Shown here: one piece after another, positions 43,325 through 53,042 of the stretch
Position numbering within the stretch: the stretch's first letter is position 1
Layout of the letters: the number at the start of each line of letters is the position of its first letter
Origin: Flavobacteriaceae bacterium
GTDB lineage: Bacteria; Bacteroidota; Bacteroidia; Flavobacteriales; Flavobacteriaceae
Length of the DNA: 64,000 nucleotides
Direction: 5' to 3'
Assembly: GCA_009886625.1 (NCBI GenBank)
Contig: QXZA01000008.1
Coordinates: 1-64,000 of the forward strand
Translations under genes and position numbers: made by a program
The notes under the pieces: generated by a model
Database searches by the model: none
Told to the model about the DNA's origin: nothing
What the model saw: the letters and a program-made list of their open reading frames with translations, nothing else

Positions 43325-44276
43325 AAAAGCAGCAGTTTTGGCATATCCCAATTCAAATAATCTGGGAGATTATATACAAAGTATTGCTGCCAAGCAATTG
43401 TTGAGAGAGGAAGAAGTTGTGGAATTAGATCGAGATAATTTAGATTCTTATTCAGGAGATCCAATAAAGCTAGTAATGAACGGATGGTTTATGGAAGCGC
43501 CTTCTCATTGGCCTCCTTCGGAACAAATTCAACCCTTGTTCATTTCATTTCACCTTAATCCTACAGTACAAAACAGGATGCTAACAGAAAAAGGAATAGC
43601 ATATCTCAAAAGGCATCAACCTATAGGATGTAGGGATTTACACACTCAAGCTCTACTAAAATCTAAGGGGATTCAGACCTTTTTTTCGGGCTGTTTGACG
43701 CTAAGTTTAAAGAGAACGGCCTTTGTAAGCCCTAAAAAGATAAGAAAGGGAATTGTTGTAATTAGTCCTTTGGAACGTTTATTGCCAGAACCACAAACAT
43801 TTCGTTTGAATACAACCAATGGTCTTTTTAATATTCTAATTCAAACGTTAAGGTTTCCTATTAGGTACATTCAATATAAAAGAGCAATGTCTCATTTGAA
43901 AGCTTTTTTGGTTTTTCAAAAAGAAGAAGTGATCTGGTGTTCTCAGCTCATTGATCGAAAAAGGTTTTCTGAAAAAGAGCGGATCATAGCGGCCACAAAA
44001 CAACTAGAAAAACTAGCAAACGCCAGCTTGGTTATTACTTCACGAATTCATTCAGCGCTTCCTGCAGTTGCGTTTGAGACGCCAGTCCTTTTTCTTTCAG
44101 ACGGATTAGAGCATCCCAATCAAAAAAGTCGTTTGGAAGGAATGAACTCTTTTTTTCCAATTCTTACTTCTAGAGAATTGGAAACATGGAACGCACAAAA
44201 AGTAGTAGCGAAAAAAGCCCACTTACCTTATGTTAAAAAAGTTCAAGAAGAGATAAAAGCTTTTTTTAAAGATTAA
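43317..44276 (+). CDS. Polysaccharide pyruvyltransferase family protein
   Basis: 319-residue protein of the PS_pyruv_trans family, related to enzymes that transfer a pyruvyl group to sugars or modify glycans. It begins AAVLAYPNSNNLGDYIQSIAA, the family NxGDxxQ motif, then has RDLHTQALLKSKGI and the late VITSRIHSALPAVAFETPVLFL. Start overlaps the glycosyltransferase end by 8 bp. Together with GT and GH3 it suggests assembly or decoration of a surface glycan or glycolipid. Confidence 0.83.
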   Translation: MNKKAAVLAYPNSNNLGDYIQSIAAKQLLREEEVVELDRDNLDSYSGDPIKLVMNGWFMEAPSHWPPSEQIQPLFISFHLNPTVQNRMLTEKGIAYLKRHQPIGCRDLHTQALLKSKGIQTFFSGCLTLSLKRTAFVSPKKIRKGIVVISPLERLLPEPQTFRLNTTNGLFNILIQTLRFPIRYIQYKRAMSHLKAFLVFQKEEVIWCSQLIDRKRFSEKERIIAATKQLEKLANASLVITSRIHSALPAVAFETPVLFLSDGLEHPNQKSRLEGMNSFFPILTSRELETWNAQKVVAKKAHLPYVKKVQEEIKAFFKD

Positions 44277-44306
44277 AAGGTGTACAACAGATTTCTTATT
44301 AGTGTT

Positions 44307-44314
44307 TATCTTTG
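44307..44314 (+). promoter_or_regulatory. TAnnTTTG promoter core of purD
   Basis: TATCTTTG lies 15 bp before the purD ATG at 44330. Confidence 0.6.
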
Positions 44315-44329
44315 CTAAAATTATTTTAA

Positions 44330-45601
44330 ATGAATGTATTGGTTATTGGCGGAGGTGGACGTGAACACACCCTTTGTTGGAAGATAAAACAGAGTAAAGA
44401 TTGTGATGAACTATATGCTGCGCCTGGAAATGCCGGTACAGCATTGTGTGCGACCAACCTTCCCATAGGAGTTAATGATTTTGAAGGAATTAAAAAAGCC
44501 ACATTGACTCGCCACATTAAGATGGTAATTGTGGGTCCAGAAGATCCTTTAGTAAATGGAATTCATGATTTTTTCTTGAACGACCCTGAACTCTCTTCAG
44601 TAGCGGTGATAGGACCTCAAAAAGAAGCGGCTACACTAGAGGGAAGTAAAGCCTATGCCAAAGCGTTTATGATGCGTCATAACATCCCTACAGCAGCCTA
44701 TGCAGAATTTACCTCAGAAACAGTTCGTGAGGGAGAGGCTTTTTTGGAGCAAAGCAAAGCACCTTATGTTTTAAAAGCAGATGGTCTTGCTGCCGGAAAA
44801 GGAGTTTTGATTATTGATGACTTAGCAACTGCTAAAAGAGAATTGCGGGAGATGCTTCTAGAAAGTAAATTCGGTGCCGCATCCAATAAAGTAGTAATTG
44901 AAGAATTTTTAGCAGGAATTGAGTTGTCCTGTTTTGTATTGACAGATGGGTCTTCTTATTTGACTCTTCCAATGGCTAAAGATTACAAACGAATTGGAGA
45001 AGGAGATACGGGCCTCAATACAGGAGGTATGGGAGCTATTTCTCCAGTCCCCTTCTTGACCGATGAATTTAGAGAAAAAATTGAAACCCAAATTGTAAAA
45101 CCCACAATAGAAGGGTTGAAAAAAGATAATTTACCTTATAAAGGCTTTGTTTTCATTGGATTAATCAAAGTAGGTAATGAGCCTAAGGTGATAGAGTATA
45201 ATGTTCGTATGGGAGATCCCGAAACTGAGGTAGTGATTCCAAGGATAAAAAACGACTTTTTAGCTATTCTTCAAGCTGTAGACGAAGGAAGACTCGATGA
45301 GATAGATTTAGAAATTGATCCATCTGTTGCAGCTACAGTTGTTGCCGTTTCTGGAGGATATCCTGAAGCCTATGAAAAAGAAAAAAGAATCACAGGTTTA
45401 GATGAACAAAAAGACAAAATGATTTTTCATGCAGGAACCAAGCAAGAAGGAGACGATATAAAAACATCTGGTGGACGCGTACTTGCCGTTACCTCTTTTG
45501 GTAAGGACTATCAAGAAGCAGTGGAAGCATCCTACAAGATCATTTCAAAAATCAATTTTGAAAGAATAAACTACAGAAAGGATATTGGATTTGATCTATA
45601 A
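44330..45601 (+). CDS. purD: Phosphoribosylamine-glycine ligase
   Basis: ATP-grasp enzyme for the second step of purine synthesis, joining glycine to phosphoribosylamine. The 423-residue protein begins NVLVIGGGGREHTLCWKI and has VLKADGLAAGKGVLI, FLAGIELSCFVLTDG and the metal-binding YNVRMGDPETEV. Length normal. It is followed end-to-end by a small DUF6341 gene on the other strand with a 6-bp overlap; purD next to DUF6341 and DUF6427 is common in flavobacteria as far as I recall. Confidence 0.95.
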   Translation: MNVLVIGGGGREHTLCWKIKQSKDCDELYAAPGNAGTALCATNLPIGVNDFEGIKKATLTRHIKMVIVGPEDPLVNGIHDFFLNDPELSSVAVIGPQKEAATLEGSKAYAKAFMMRHNIPTAAYAEFTSETVREGEAFLEQSKAPYVLKADGLAAGKGVLIIDDLATAKRELREMLLESKFGAASNKVVIEEFLAGIELSCFVLTDGSSYLTLPMAKDYKRIGEGDTGLNTGGMGAISPVPFLTDEFREKIETQIVKPTIEGLKKDNLPYKGFVFIGLIKVGNEPKVIEYNVRMGDPETEVVIPRIKNDFLAILQAVDEGRLDEIDLEIDPSVAATVVAVSGGYPEAYEKEKRITGLDEQKDKMIFHAGTKQEGDDIKTSGGRVLAVTSFGKDYQEAVEASYKIISKINFERINYRKDIGFDL

Positions 45602-45823
45602 AAAGGAATGAGCAGAAGGGTCTTTGTCTTCTTCTCCGTTTTTATCAAATAAATTAAGTTGCAATATCCAATAAATTAAAGCCGAAAAACCTACAAGCAT
45701 AAAGAGCCAGTTGACAGAGTTGGCAAGAGTCCAGCTACTGTTTTCAAGTTGACGTAAAAGATCATAAGGAAGAAAAAGGATTTCTTCAAAAAGCCATGCG
45801 ATTGCTTCAAAAAATGCTTTCAT
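45596..45823 (-). CDS. DUF6341 family small membrane protein
   Basis: 75-residue protein with one membrane segment (about 36-56, NWLFMLVGFSALIYWILQL) and an acidic tail ending DPSAHSFL. It matches the small flavobacterial family DUF6341, which is sometimes mislabelled as a uracil phosphoribosyltransferase. Function unknown. It converges on purD and is divergent from the DUF6427 gene. Confidence 0.75.
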   Translation of the reverse strand: MKAFFEAIAWLFEEILFLPYDLLRQLENSSWTLANSVNWLFMLVGFSALIYWILQLNLFDKNGEEDKDPSAHSFL

Positions 45824-45838
45824 AAGGTATTTAATTTA

Positions 45839-45846
45839 TAAATTTG
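45839..45846 (+). promoter_or_regulatory. TAnnTTTG promoter core of the DUF6427 gene
   Basis: TAAATTTG lies 19 bp before the ATG at 45866. Confidence 0.45.
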
Positions 45847-45865
45847 TTATTAATTCTAAAACAAG

Positions 45866-46819
45866 ATGTTTGCAAAGATATTTAAAAGAGTAAGTATTAA
45901 AACCTTCATTGTCTCTTTTTTTTTATGCTTCATCTTTATTGTTTTTACAGCATATTGTTTTTTCTTAGGAAAACTAACACAAGAATCAGTTATAAGAACA
46001 TTTGGTTTAAGCTTTCTTTTAGTTATGAGTACGTTTTTAGTGTCTCTATCTGAAAACAAAAATTTAAATAGAAGGTTTGGTGCTATTCACCTTTTATCTT
46101 TCCCTTTAGCATTATTATTATTCAATTGGGAAGGAGTATTCGATTTTAAGAAAAGTTTCATTTTGTTTGGTCTTTTATTTTCTTTAAATATATTTTCTTC
46201 AGACCTCAAGAATAAACAGCCCTCAGGGCAGATTTTTTCACTTGGAATATTGATTACGGGTATTAGCTTTTACAATTATTACCTTGCCTTTTTTTATACA
46301 GTTCCATTATTGTTTTTTTTGGAGTCGCAATACAGAAAAAGAATGAATGGAATTCTTTTATTAGCGAGTATTTTTTTAACACTGCAATTTTTAATGGCAG
46401 TATCATATTTGACAACAGATAATTTCTTCTATGAAAGCACACCAATTGTATTTAAGAATTCATTTAACGGCTTAAGTCATAACGTTTCTGAAACTCCTTG
46501 GATAATTACGATTATTATAAGCCTTATAATTTCCATATTTTACAGGCCTAAAGAATATAAATTTTCAGTAGAAAAAAATGATGCTCATAGAACCTTTCAG
46601 TTTATGACTGTATGGTTAGTTATCAGCATTTTATTTAGGTATTTTAATTTACACATAGGAAAAGGAGAATGGTTATTAAGCTTTATACCATCGGCTTTTT
46701 TCCTTGGCCTTGGAATAGAATTTATAAAAAAGGACAAGCTGAAAGATGTTTTAATCATAATTATAATAATAACCGCTGTTCTTTTTAAACTACACCTAAA
46801 CAGTCTGTTTTCCTTATGA
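45866..46819 (+). CDS. DUF6427 family multi-span membrane protein
   Basis: 317-residue inner-membrane protein with about eight hydrophobic segments and no recognised catalytic motif. It resembles the flavobacterial family DUF6427, often located beside purD and DUF6341. Codon use is more A/T-rich than in purD, probably because of the membrane composition. Function unknown. Confidence 0.72.
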   Translation: MFAKIFKRVSIKTFIVSFFLCFIFIVFTAYCFFLGKLTQESVIRTFGLSFLLVMSTFLVSLSENKNLNRRFGAIHLLSFPLALLLFNWEGVFDFKKSFILFGLLFSLNIFSSDLKNKQPSGQIFSLGILITGISFYNYYLAFFYTVPLLFFLESQYRKRMNGILLLASIFLTLQFLMAVSYLTTDNFFYESTPIVFKNSFNGLSHNVSETPWIITIIISLIISIFYRPKEYKFSVEKNDAHRTFQFMTVWLVISILFRYFNLHIGKGEWLLSFIPSAFFLGLGIEFIKKDKLKDVLIIIIIITAVLFKLHLNSLFSL

Positions 46820-46838
46820 TTAAATAAAAGTTAATAAA

Positions 46839-47882
46839 TTAAATGTCATCATAATCAATGCTTATTGATTCTGATTGAGCTAATGCTTGACAACTTAAAA
46901 TTAATCCTTCATCTATTTCTTCATCGGTTAATATTTGATTTGCCTGCATAACAGCTTTTCCCTGAGTAACCTTAGCAATACAGCTACTGCAAACCCCCCC
47001 TTGACAAGAATATGGCACGTCTAATTTTGCTTGTAGCGCAATGTCCAACAATGTTTTTCCTGCTACTAATTCTAGCGTATGGGTTACTTCATCACAGATC
47101 AAAGAAAGCGTTCCGCTTTGAGCAGCAGCGCTTATCGTTTTTGAATCTGAACTTGCGGTAAATAATTCAAAAAAGAGTTGCTCTTTTTGTACGCCTTTCT
47201 TTGTTAACGCATCGGAAACCGTTTGAATCATTTGTTCGGGACCACAGAGATAGAATGCTTTTGATTTTTCTTCTCCAATTTGCTTTAAAAGATAATTCAC
47301 CAAAGAAGAATCAATACGACCAAAATGGGTTTCATTCACATTAGCTTGGCTAAATACCCAATGAATTTTTAATCGTTCAGGATGCTCTTTTTCAAGCGAT
47401 TTAAGTTTTTCATAAAACATTGCTTCCTCTGGTGATTTGTTTCCATATAATAGCACAAATTGAGTATCTCCTGCTTTGTTTAATGTCGATTTTAATAGAG
47501 ACATGATGGGAGTAATCCCACTTCCAGCAGCAATACCTACAATCGTGTTTTCGTCCAAAGAGGTATTTAAAATAAAACGTCCTTCAGGAGGACTTACTTC
47601 TAAAACATCTCCTACTTTAAGAGATTGGTTAATATAGGTTGAAAATACACCCTTGGGAACTTCTTTTATTCCAATTTGAAGTTTTTCATTTTCAGGCGCA
47701 GAGCAGATGGAATAAGAACGTCTTACTTGTTCATCATTGATATTCGTTTGTACATTGATATATTGACCTCCTTGAAATTGAAATTCATTGGATAAAGAAG
47801 CAGGAATCTCTAGAGATACAACAACGGCCTTGGCAGTTATACGATTAATTTGGGATACACGAAGAGAATGAAATGATGGCAT
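46839..47882 (-). CDS. PaaE-like ferredoxin-NADP reductase with C-terminal 2Fe-2S domain
   Basis: Flavin- and iron-sulfur-dependent electron-transfer protein of 347 residues, similar to PaaE, the phenylacetyl-CoA epoxidase reductase. An FAD-binding domain (RRSYSICSAP), an NAD(P)-binding domain (GIAAGSGITPIMSLL, FYLCGPEQMI) and a plant-type ferredoxin domain (YSCQGGVCSSCIAKV ... LSCQA, four Cys) are in order. No other paa genes are nearby, so it may serve another oxygenase or desaturase. An upstream in-frame start at 47918 overlaps the promoter core, so 47882 is preferred. Confidence 0.85.
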   Translation of the reverse strand: MPSFHSLRVSQINRITAKAVVVSLEIPASLSNEFQFQGGQYINVQTNINDEQVRRSYSICSAPENEKLQIGIKEVPKGVFSTYINQSLKVGDVLEVSPPEGRFILNTSLDENTIVGIAAGSGITPIMSLLKSTLNKAGDTQFVLLYGNKSPEEAMFYEKLKSLEKEHPERLKIHWVFSQANVNETHFGRIDSSLVNYLLKQIGEEKSKAFYLCGPEQMIQTVSDALTKKGVQKEQLFFELFTASSDSKTISAAAQSGTLSLICDEVTHTLELVAGKTLLDIALQAKLDVPYSCQGGVCSSCIAKVTQGKAVMQANQILTDEEIDEGLILSCQALAQSESISIDYDDI

Positions 47883-47894
47883 AGCTTTTTTTGG

Positions 47895-47902
47895 CAAATT
47901 TA
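47895..47902 (-). promoter_or_regulatory. TAnnTTTG promoter core of the PaaE-like gene
   Basis: Minus strand TAAATTTG lies 12 bp before the start at 47882, which supports that start over 47918. Confidence 0.5.
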
Positions 47903-47953
47903 AAAAAATGATTATCATTGTGTAGTTTCAATCAGTTTTAAAAGCAGATAATT

Positions 47954-49438
47954 ATGCCCATTACAGTGAAACAGTCCTTTTCTCTTTCAAAGAAGAAATT
48001 CTTTAGGGCACCTCAGTGGGAATTGAAGTTGGCAGCTCGAATTTTTATTGGATTTTTGATTTTGTATTTTTTGGTTGCATTTTTAGCATTGGGTGTAGCC
48101 CTTTTTTTTATAATCAGAAAGATCTTTCCAGATCAAGAACCAGTAAGTGTTGTAAACCAATGGATACTGTATTTTTTTGCCATAGACTTTTTATCTCGCT
48201 ATTTTATTCAAAATCCTCCAGTAACAGATGTAAAGTCATTTTTACTTCAGCCCATTACAAAAATTCAAATTGTAAGAAGGGTGATGTTTCGGTCTTTAAC
48301 GTCATTTTTTAATTTTATACCCCTTATTGTTTTACTTCCTTTTTGTGTTGTGGTGAGCAAAGAAAATGGCTTAACCCTTAATTTATGGATTTGGTTTCTA
48401 GGAATTTTAACCTTATCAGGAGTAAGTAATTTTTTGATTTTTTTAATTAATAAAAACCGAAACGTAGCTCTAGGAATTTTTGTTTTCATTGTTGGAGGAT
48501 ATTTATCAGAGACCTATTTAAAATCACCTATAATTCCTTATGTGAGTTCAGCATTTGACAAACTTTACTCTCAGCCTCTTTGGGTGGGTCTTCTTTTGAT
48601 CCTTTTTAGTTTGATATGGTATCTGACTCAGCAATTTTTAAAATCCCAATTGTATTTAGACAAAGGCTTGAGTAAAAAAAAGGAACGCATCATTGGATCC
48701 AAGCTTTACTTTTTAGATCGTTGGGGTGTCATAGGAGTCCTTCTAAAAAACGACATTCGATTAATTATAAGAAACATACGTGCGCGTCAAGTGGTATTAA
48801 TGGGCTTTCTTTTTTTGTTTTATGGATTGATCTTTTTCACTCAAGACATTTATAAAGAAAACCCTACCACGCTTATTTTTGCAGGTATCTTTGTGACAGG
48901 TGGATTTATGACCACTTTTGGACAATATGTTCCTGCATGGGATAGCGAATATTATTCTTTATTGATGGGGCAAAATTTACCGTATATTGACTACTTAAAA
49001 TCTAAGCTTTATTTGCTAATGTTTTCAGTAGTGGTTTGTTCCATTCTATCCCTACCGTATCTGTATTTTGGCAAGAATACGATGCTTATAATTTTAGCAT
49101 CAGGAGTCTTTAATTTCGGATTTGGCAGCTTGCTTAATCTTTTTTCGGGGGCTTATAATGCAACTCCAATGAGGCTTAATGTAAAGGCAAAAGCATTTGA
49201 AAACACCCAAGGTTTTAACATTACGCAGATGTTGTTTGCATTACCAAAGTTGGTGCTGCCCGTCATTATTTTTTACATTTTTAATTTGCTTATCGATTTT
49301 AATGCAGGAATTATTGCACTTTCAATGGTCGGGGTGCTTGCATTTTTTATGAAGAACTACCTTCTTAGGCAAGTAGAAAAAATTTATCAGGCCAAGAAAT
49401 ACGAAACACTTGCCGCTTTTAATAAAAACAAAATATGA
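47954..49438 (+). CDS. DUF5687 family ABC transporter membrane protein
   Basis: 494-residue protein with about ten membrane segments and a central cytosolic stretch. It resembles DUF5687, a Bacteroidota family encoded beside an ABC ATPase and therefore probably the permease of an ABC exporter. It overlaps the following ATPase gene by ATGA (49435-49438). No periplasmic binding protein is encoded nearby, which favours export. Substrate unknown. Confidence 0.82.
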   Translation: MPITVKQSFSLSKKKFFRAPQWELKLAARIFIGFLILYFLVAFLALGVALFFIIRKIFPDQEPVSVVNQWILYFFAIDFLSRYFIQNPPVTDVKSFLLQPITKIQIVRRVMFRSLTSFFNFIPLIVLLPFCVVVSKENGLTLNLWIWFLGILTLSGVSNFLIFLINKNRNVALGIFVFIVGGYLSETYLKSPIIPYVSSAFDKLYSQPLWVGLLLILFSLIWYLTQQFLKSQLYLDKGLSKKKERIIGSKLYFLDRWGVIGVLLKNDIRLIIRNIRARQVVLMGFLFLFYGLIFFTQDIYKENPTTLIFAGIFVTGGFMTTFGQYVPAWDSEYYSLLMGQNLPYIDYLKSKLYLLMFSVVVCSILSLPYLYFGKNTMLIILASGVFNFGFGSLLNLFSGAYNATPMRLNVKAKAFENTQGFNITQMLFALPKLVLPVIIFYIFNLLIDFNAGIIALSMVGVLAFFMKNYLLRQVEKIYQAKKYETLAAFNKNKI

Positions 49439-50130
49439 TCTCAGTTGAATCACTTTCAAAAAAATATGGAGGGTTAAATGTTTTAGACCTTCAAGAACTT
49501 ACTATTCCAAAGGGAGAAATTTTTGGACTTATAGGGAATAATGGCGCTGGAAAAACAACTTTTTTCAGTTTGCTCTTAGACTTGATAGAATCTACTAGTG
49601 GTACGGTTTTAATCAATGAGATTAATGTTCAAAAAAGCGAAGTATGGAAGCCTTTTACTTCAGCTTTTATTGATGAAAGTTATTTAATAGGCTATCTAAC
49701 GGTAGAAGAATATTATCATTTTATAGGTGCATTAAGGGGCATGACTAAAGAGGAGGTAGACGCCTTTGTAGTCCCTTTTGAACCCTTTTTTAATTCAGAA
49801 GTGTTAAACCAAAAAAAATATTTGAGAGATTTTTCAAAAGGAAATCAGAAAAAAGCGGGGATTATTGGAGCATTGATAGGACATCCCGAATTGGTGATTC
49901 TAGACGAACCCTTTGCAAACCTTGATCCAACTACACAAATACGGTTAAAAAACATTTTGAAAGAGGAAGCCAAAAAGCACGGTACTACTTTTCTTATTTC
50001 CAGTCATGACTTAACCCATGTAACAGAAGTTTGTGAGCGAATTGTTTTACTTGAAAAGGGAGTGATTTTAAAAGATATTAAAACGACAGCCTCCACCCTA
50101 AAAGAATTAGAAAACTATTTTTCTAATTAA
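49435..50130 (+). CDS. ABC transporter ATP-binding protein
   Basis: 231-residue ATPase. Walker A GNNGAGKTT (about 35-43), Q-loop region, a variant signature FSKGNQKKAG, Walker B LVILDEPFANLDP and switch His in ISSHDLTHV are all present. The signature lacks the LSGGQ form but FSKGxxQ variants are common in this exporter type. It is translationally coupled to the DUF5687 permease. Confidence 0.92.
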   Translation: MISVESLSKKYGGLNVLDLQELTIPKGEIFGLIGNNGAGKTTFFSLLLDLIESTSGTVLINEINVQKSEVWKPFTSAFIDESYLIGYLTVEEYYHFIGALRGMTKEEVDAFVVPFEPFFNSEVLNQKKYLRDFSKGNQKKAGIIGALIGHPELVILDEPFANLDPTTQIRLKNILKEEAKKHGTTFLISSHDLTHVTEVCERIVLLEKGVILKDIKTTASTLKELENYFSN

Positions 50131-50190
50131 TCTTGAGTATTGATATACTAAAACGCTAGTTTTCATGTTATTATCATACAAGTAACTCAA

Positions 50191-52656
50191 ATGTCAAGAG
50201 CGCGCCCTTTTTTTTGGATTTTCCATTTAGGACTTTTTATATTCTTCTCTTGTAGTACATCCAAGAAAGGGGTCTTGAATCAAGAATACCACACTTTAAC
50301 AACGAAGTATAATGTATTGTTCAATGGAAAAGAAGCCTTTAACATAGGTGAACAAATTCTGGAACAAGCTTATGAAGATAATTTTTATGAGCTGCTCCCT
50401 GTGGAACCGATTAACTTGAGAGGGGAAAACATAGACGAATCTTCCATTGTCCCAGGTTTTGATCGTGCAGAAGAAAAGTCGGTTAAAGCAATCCAAAAGC
50501 ATTCCATGAATATAAATGGCAACCAATACAATCGTCAAATCGATGAAGCCTATTTGTTGCTTGGAAAAGCCCGATATTACGATCGGCGTTTCTTCCCCGC
50601 TCTGGAAGCATTCAATTTTTTGTTGAAAAGTGGAGCAAATCAAAGCATTTTTGTGGAAGGAAAAATTTGGCGGGAAAAAACAAATATTCGTTTACAAAAC
50701 CACCAATTGGCAACTCAAAACTTAAAACCAATTGCCAAATCATTGAATTTTAGAAACAAACTATACCCTTTAGCCAATGCAACTGTAGCAGAGGCCTTTA
50801 TTAACCTAAAGGAACTAGATTCAGCAACCTATTATATGAAGCGAGCTGCACTTGCCGCTCCCAAAAGAAAATTAAAAGCACGCTATTTATTCATTACAGG
50901 ACAACTTTTTGAAACTCTTGAACAGCAAGATTCGGCTCAATGGGCTTATGAGGAGATCACAGACCTTAAAAGAAAAGCAGCGAGAAAATTTTATATCAAT
51001 GCCAAAATTAAACAAACCCTTTTAGATACTACAACACTAGTAGAAAATAGAATTGAACGTATTGGAAGGCTGATGAATAATTATGAAAACGAGGCCTTTG
51101 AACATGTATTAAATCGTTCTCTCGGGAGCTTGTATTTGAAAGAAAATCAAGACAGTTTGGCCTTGGTTTATTTTACCCGCTCATTAGAAACCCTCTCAAT
51201 AGATTCTTACACTCAAATTGAAAACTACCAGGATTTAGCAGATTATTACTTTAGCAAAGGAGACTATTTAAAAACAGGCGAATACTTAGAAAAATTACTT
51301 CCTCTTTTTGATAACACTTCGGTTGCCTATAAAAAACTCAAAAGGAAAAAAGACAATCTTTCTGAAGTAGTTGCCTATGAAAAAACAATTCAAAGTACAG
51401 ACAGCCTACTTTCTCTATTATCGTTAAGTCAAAAAGAACAAGAACAGTTTTTCCAAAACTTTATAGACGAACAACAAGCTATAGCCGAGAAGACACTTGA
51501 AAATGAGTCAAAAAAGAGACAATTTTTATCACAAGACAAGCCACAGAGCGCATTTTATTTTTATAATCTAAAAGTGGTTCTACAGGGGCGTCAAACATAC
51601 AAAGCAAATTGGGGAAACCGTCCAAATGTTGACAATTGGAGGCAAACGGCATCTTTACAAACGACATTGACAAATTCAACACAGGATTCAGAGTTAAGCT
51701 CAAAAAAGCTTACTTTTTTACAACAAACACCAAAGAGCTATGTATCAGCCCTTCCAAAAAGCGTAAGTGCGAAAGACAGTATTAAAAGCCTTAATCAAAA
51801 CGCATATTTACAATTGGGGATGATCTATAAAGAAAAGTTTGCTGATTTTCCTTTGGCAAGGAATCGATTGAATGCCTTATTAGATTTGACTCCTCCAGAA
51901 GAAATTGCGGTACAGGCGTTATATCATTTATATCGGATGAATGAAACTGAATTTCCTGAACGTGCTGCTCAAAATAGAGCTAAATTGCTTGAAAACTTCA
52001 GTGATACTCCTTTTGCAATGTTAATTTCAGATCCAGAAAATTATGATGTCTCAGGGGTAATTACACCAGAAAAGCTTTATGCAAATGTGTTAAGCTTATT
52101 TGAAAAACAAGAGTTCAAAAAAGTGTTGACAGAAATTGAGGCGCTTGAAGTTGTAACCAGTGGGAGCCAGATGGAACCTAAAATCGCACTTTTAAAAGCG
52201 CACACACAAGGAAGACTTTATGGTATAGATGCCTGGAAATCAGCTCTTCGAGAGGTAGAGACAAACTTTAGTGCAGTAGCAGAAGGAATAAATGCTAAAG
52301 CTTTAATAGCACAAATTGAAACCAACAACTTGAACGAATCTGGAGCAGTCTACAAAAATTACAAATGGATCTTCCCTTTTTTAAGCAGTTATGAAAAAGA
52401 ATCTAAAGCATTTTATATAGAACTGAAAAACATGCTATCCACCACCAAAAGAAATTGGAAAGTGAGTCAAGACACTTACAATGAGGAATACACTTTTATA
52501 GTTGTTCACGGGATACGCGATACACAAGAAGTAGAACTTTTGAAGGAAAATGAACGTGTGAAAAACATACTATCGTTTGAAAACATAGATAATTTTGTAG
52601 CTTTGACATCCCAATATCGTAAATACTTGAAAAATAAAACCTGGAAAAAAGAATAA
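50191..52656 (+). CDS. sprE: T9SS lipoprotein PorW/SprE
   Basis: Tetratricopeptide-rich lipoprotein of 821 residues required for T9SS secretion and gliding in characterised flavobacteria and Porphyromonas. A lipoprotein signal (MSRARPFFWIFHLGLFIFFSC) is followed by the diagnostic block EYHTLTTKYNVLFNGKEAF and FYELLPVEP. TPR-like helices run to about 370, with a glutamine- and lysine-rich coiled-coil region near 370-450. The T9SS substrate and SprF at the left of the window would use this machine. Confidence 0.9.
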   Translation: MSRARPFFWIFHLGLFIFFSCSTSKKGVLNQEYHTLTTKYNVLFNGKEAFNIGEQILEQAYEDNFYELLPVEPINLRGENIDESSIVPGFDRAEEKSVKAIQKHSMNINGNQYNRQIDEAYLLLGKARYYDRRFFPALEAFNFLLKSGANQSIFVEGKIWREKTNIRLQNHQLATQNLKPIAKSLNFRNKLYPLANATVAEAFINLKELDSATYYMKRAALAAPKRKLKARYLFITGQLFETLEQQDSAQWAYEEITDLKRKAARKFYINAKIKQTLLDTTTLVENRIERIGRLMNNYENEAFEHVLNRSLGSLYLKENQDSLALVYFTRSLETLSIDSYTQIENYQDLADYYFSKGDYLKTGEYLEKLLPLFDNTSVAYKKLKRKKDNLSEVVAYEKTIQSTDSLLSLLSLSQKEQEQFFQNFIDEQQAIAEKTLENESKKRQFLSQDKPQSAFYFYNLKVVLQGRQTYKANWGNRPNVDNWRQTASLQTTLTNSTQDSELSSKKLTFLQQTPKSYVSALPKSVSAKDSIKSLNQNAYLQLGMIYKEKFADFPLARNRLNALLDLTPPEEIAVQALYHLYRMNETEFPERAAQNRAKLLENFSDTPFAMLISDPENYDVSGVITPEKLYANVLSLFEKQEFKKVLTEIEALEVVTSGSQMEPKIALLKAHTQGRLYGIDAWKSALREVETNFSAVAEGINAKALIAQIETNNLNESGAVYKNYKWIFPFLSSYEKESKAFYIELKNMLSTTKRNWKVSQDTYNEEYTFIVVHGIRDTQEVELLKENERVKNILSFENIDNFVALTSQYRKYLKNKTWKKE

Positions 52657-52658
52657 AA

Positions 52659-53042
52659 ATGAAAACAACAGATTCAAACGGACAATACAGTAAAATAGAC
52701 AAAAATACGGTCCTTAAAGGAGCAATTAATGCTAAAACGGACATCCGAATTGATGGAACACTTGAAGGAGAAGTTGAAACAGTAGGAAGAGTTATCATTG
52801 GAAAAGATGCCGTGGTCAATGGAAAAGTATTGTGTGCGAATGCTGATATTGAAGGGGTTTTTAAAGGAAACCTAACAGTATCAGGTAGTCTTTCTCTCAA
52901 AGCAGGGAGTAATGTTGAAGGAGAGGTCTTTATTCAAAAATTAATTGTAGAATCTGGAGCTACCTTTAATGCAAATTGTTCAATGCATTCGGAGGAAGAT
53001 GGCGTTAAAAAACTAACAAATACTCGTGAAAAAACAGCCTAA
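52659..53042 (+). CDS. Bactofilin (polymer-forming cytoskeletal protein)
   Basis: 127-residue bactofilin: short polar N-terminus, then a right-handed beta-helix core with regular short turns (IRIDGTLEGEVETVGRVIIG, AVVNGKVLCANADIEGVFKG). Bactofilins self-assemble into filaments and organise envelope enzymes. Only two bases separate it from the sprE stop. It overlaps the atpZ gene by 17 bp, tying sprE, bactofilin and the ATP synthase cluster together. Confidence 0.9.
   Translation: MKTTDSNGQYSKIDKNTVLKGAINAKTDIRIDGTLEGEVETVGRVIIGKDAVVNGKVLCANADIEGVFKGNLTVSGSLSLKAGSNVEGEVFIQKLIVESGATFNANCSMHSEEDGVKKLTNTREKTA

Noticed and set aside
46839-47882. Phenylacetate degradation cluster
   Set aside because: Only the reductase-like protein is present; no paaA-D or other paa genes are nearby.
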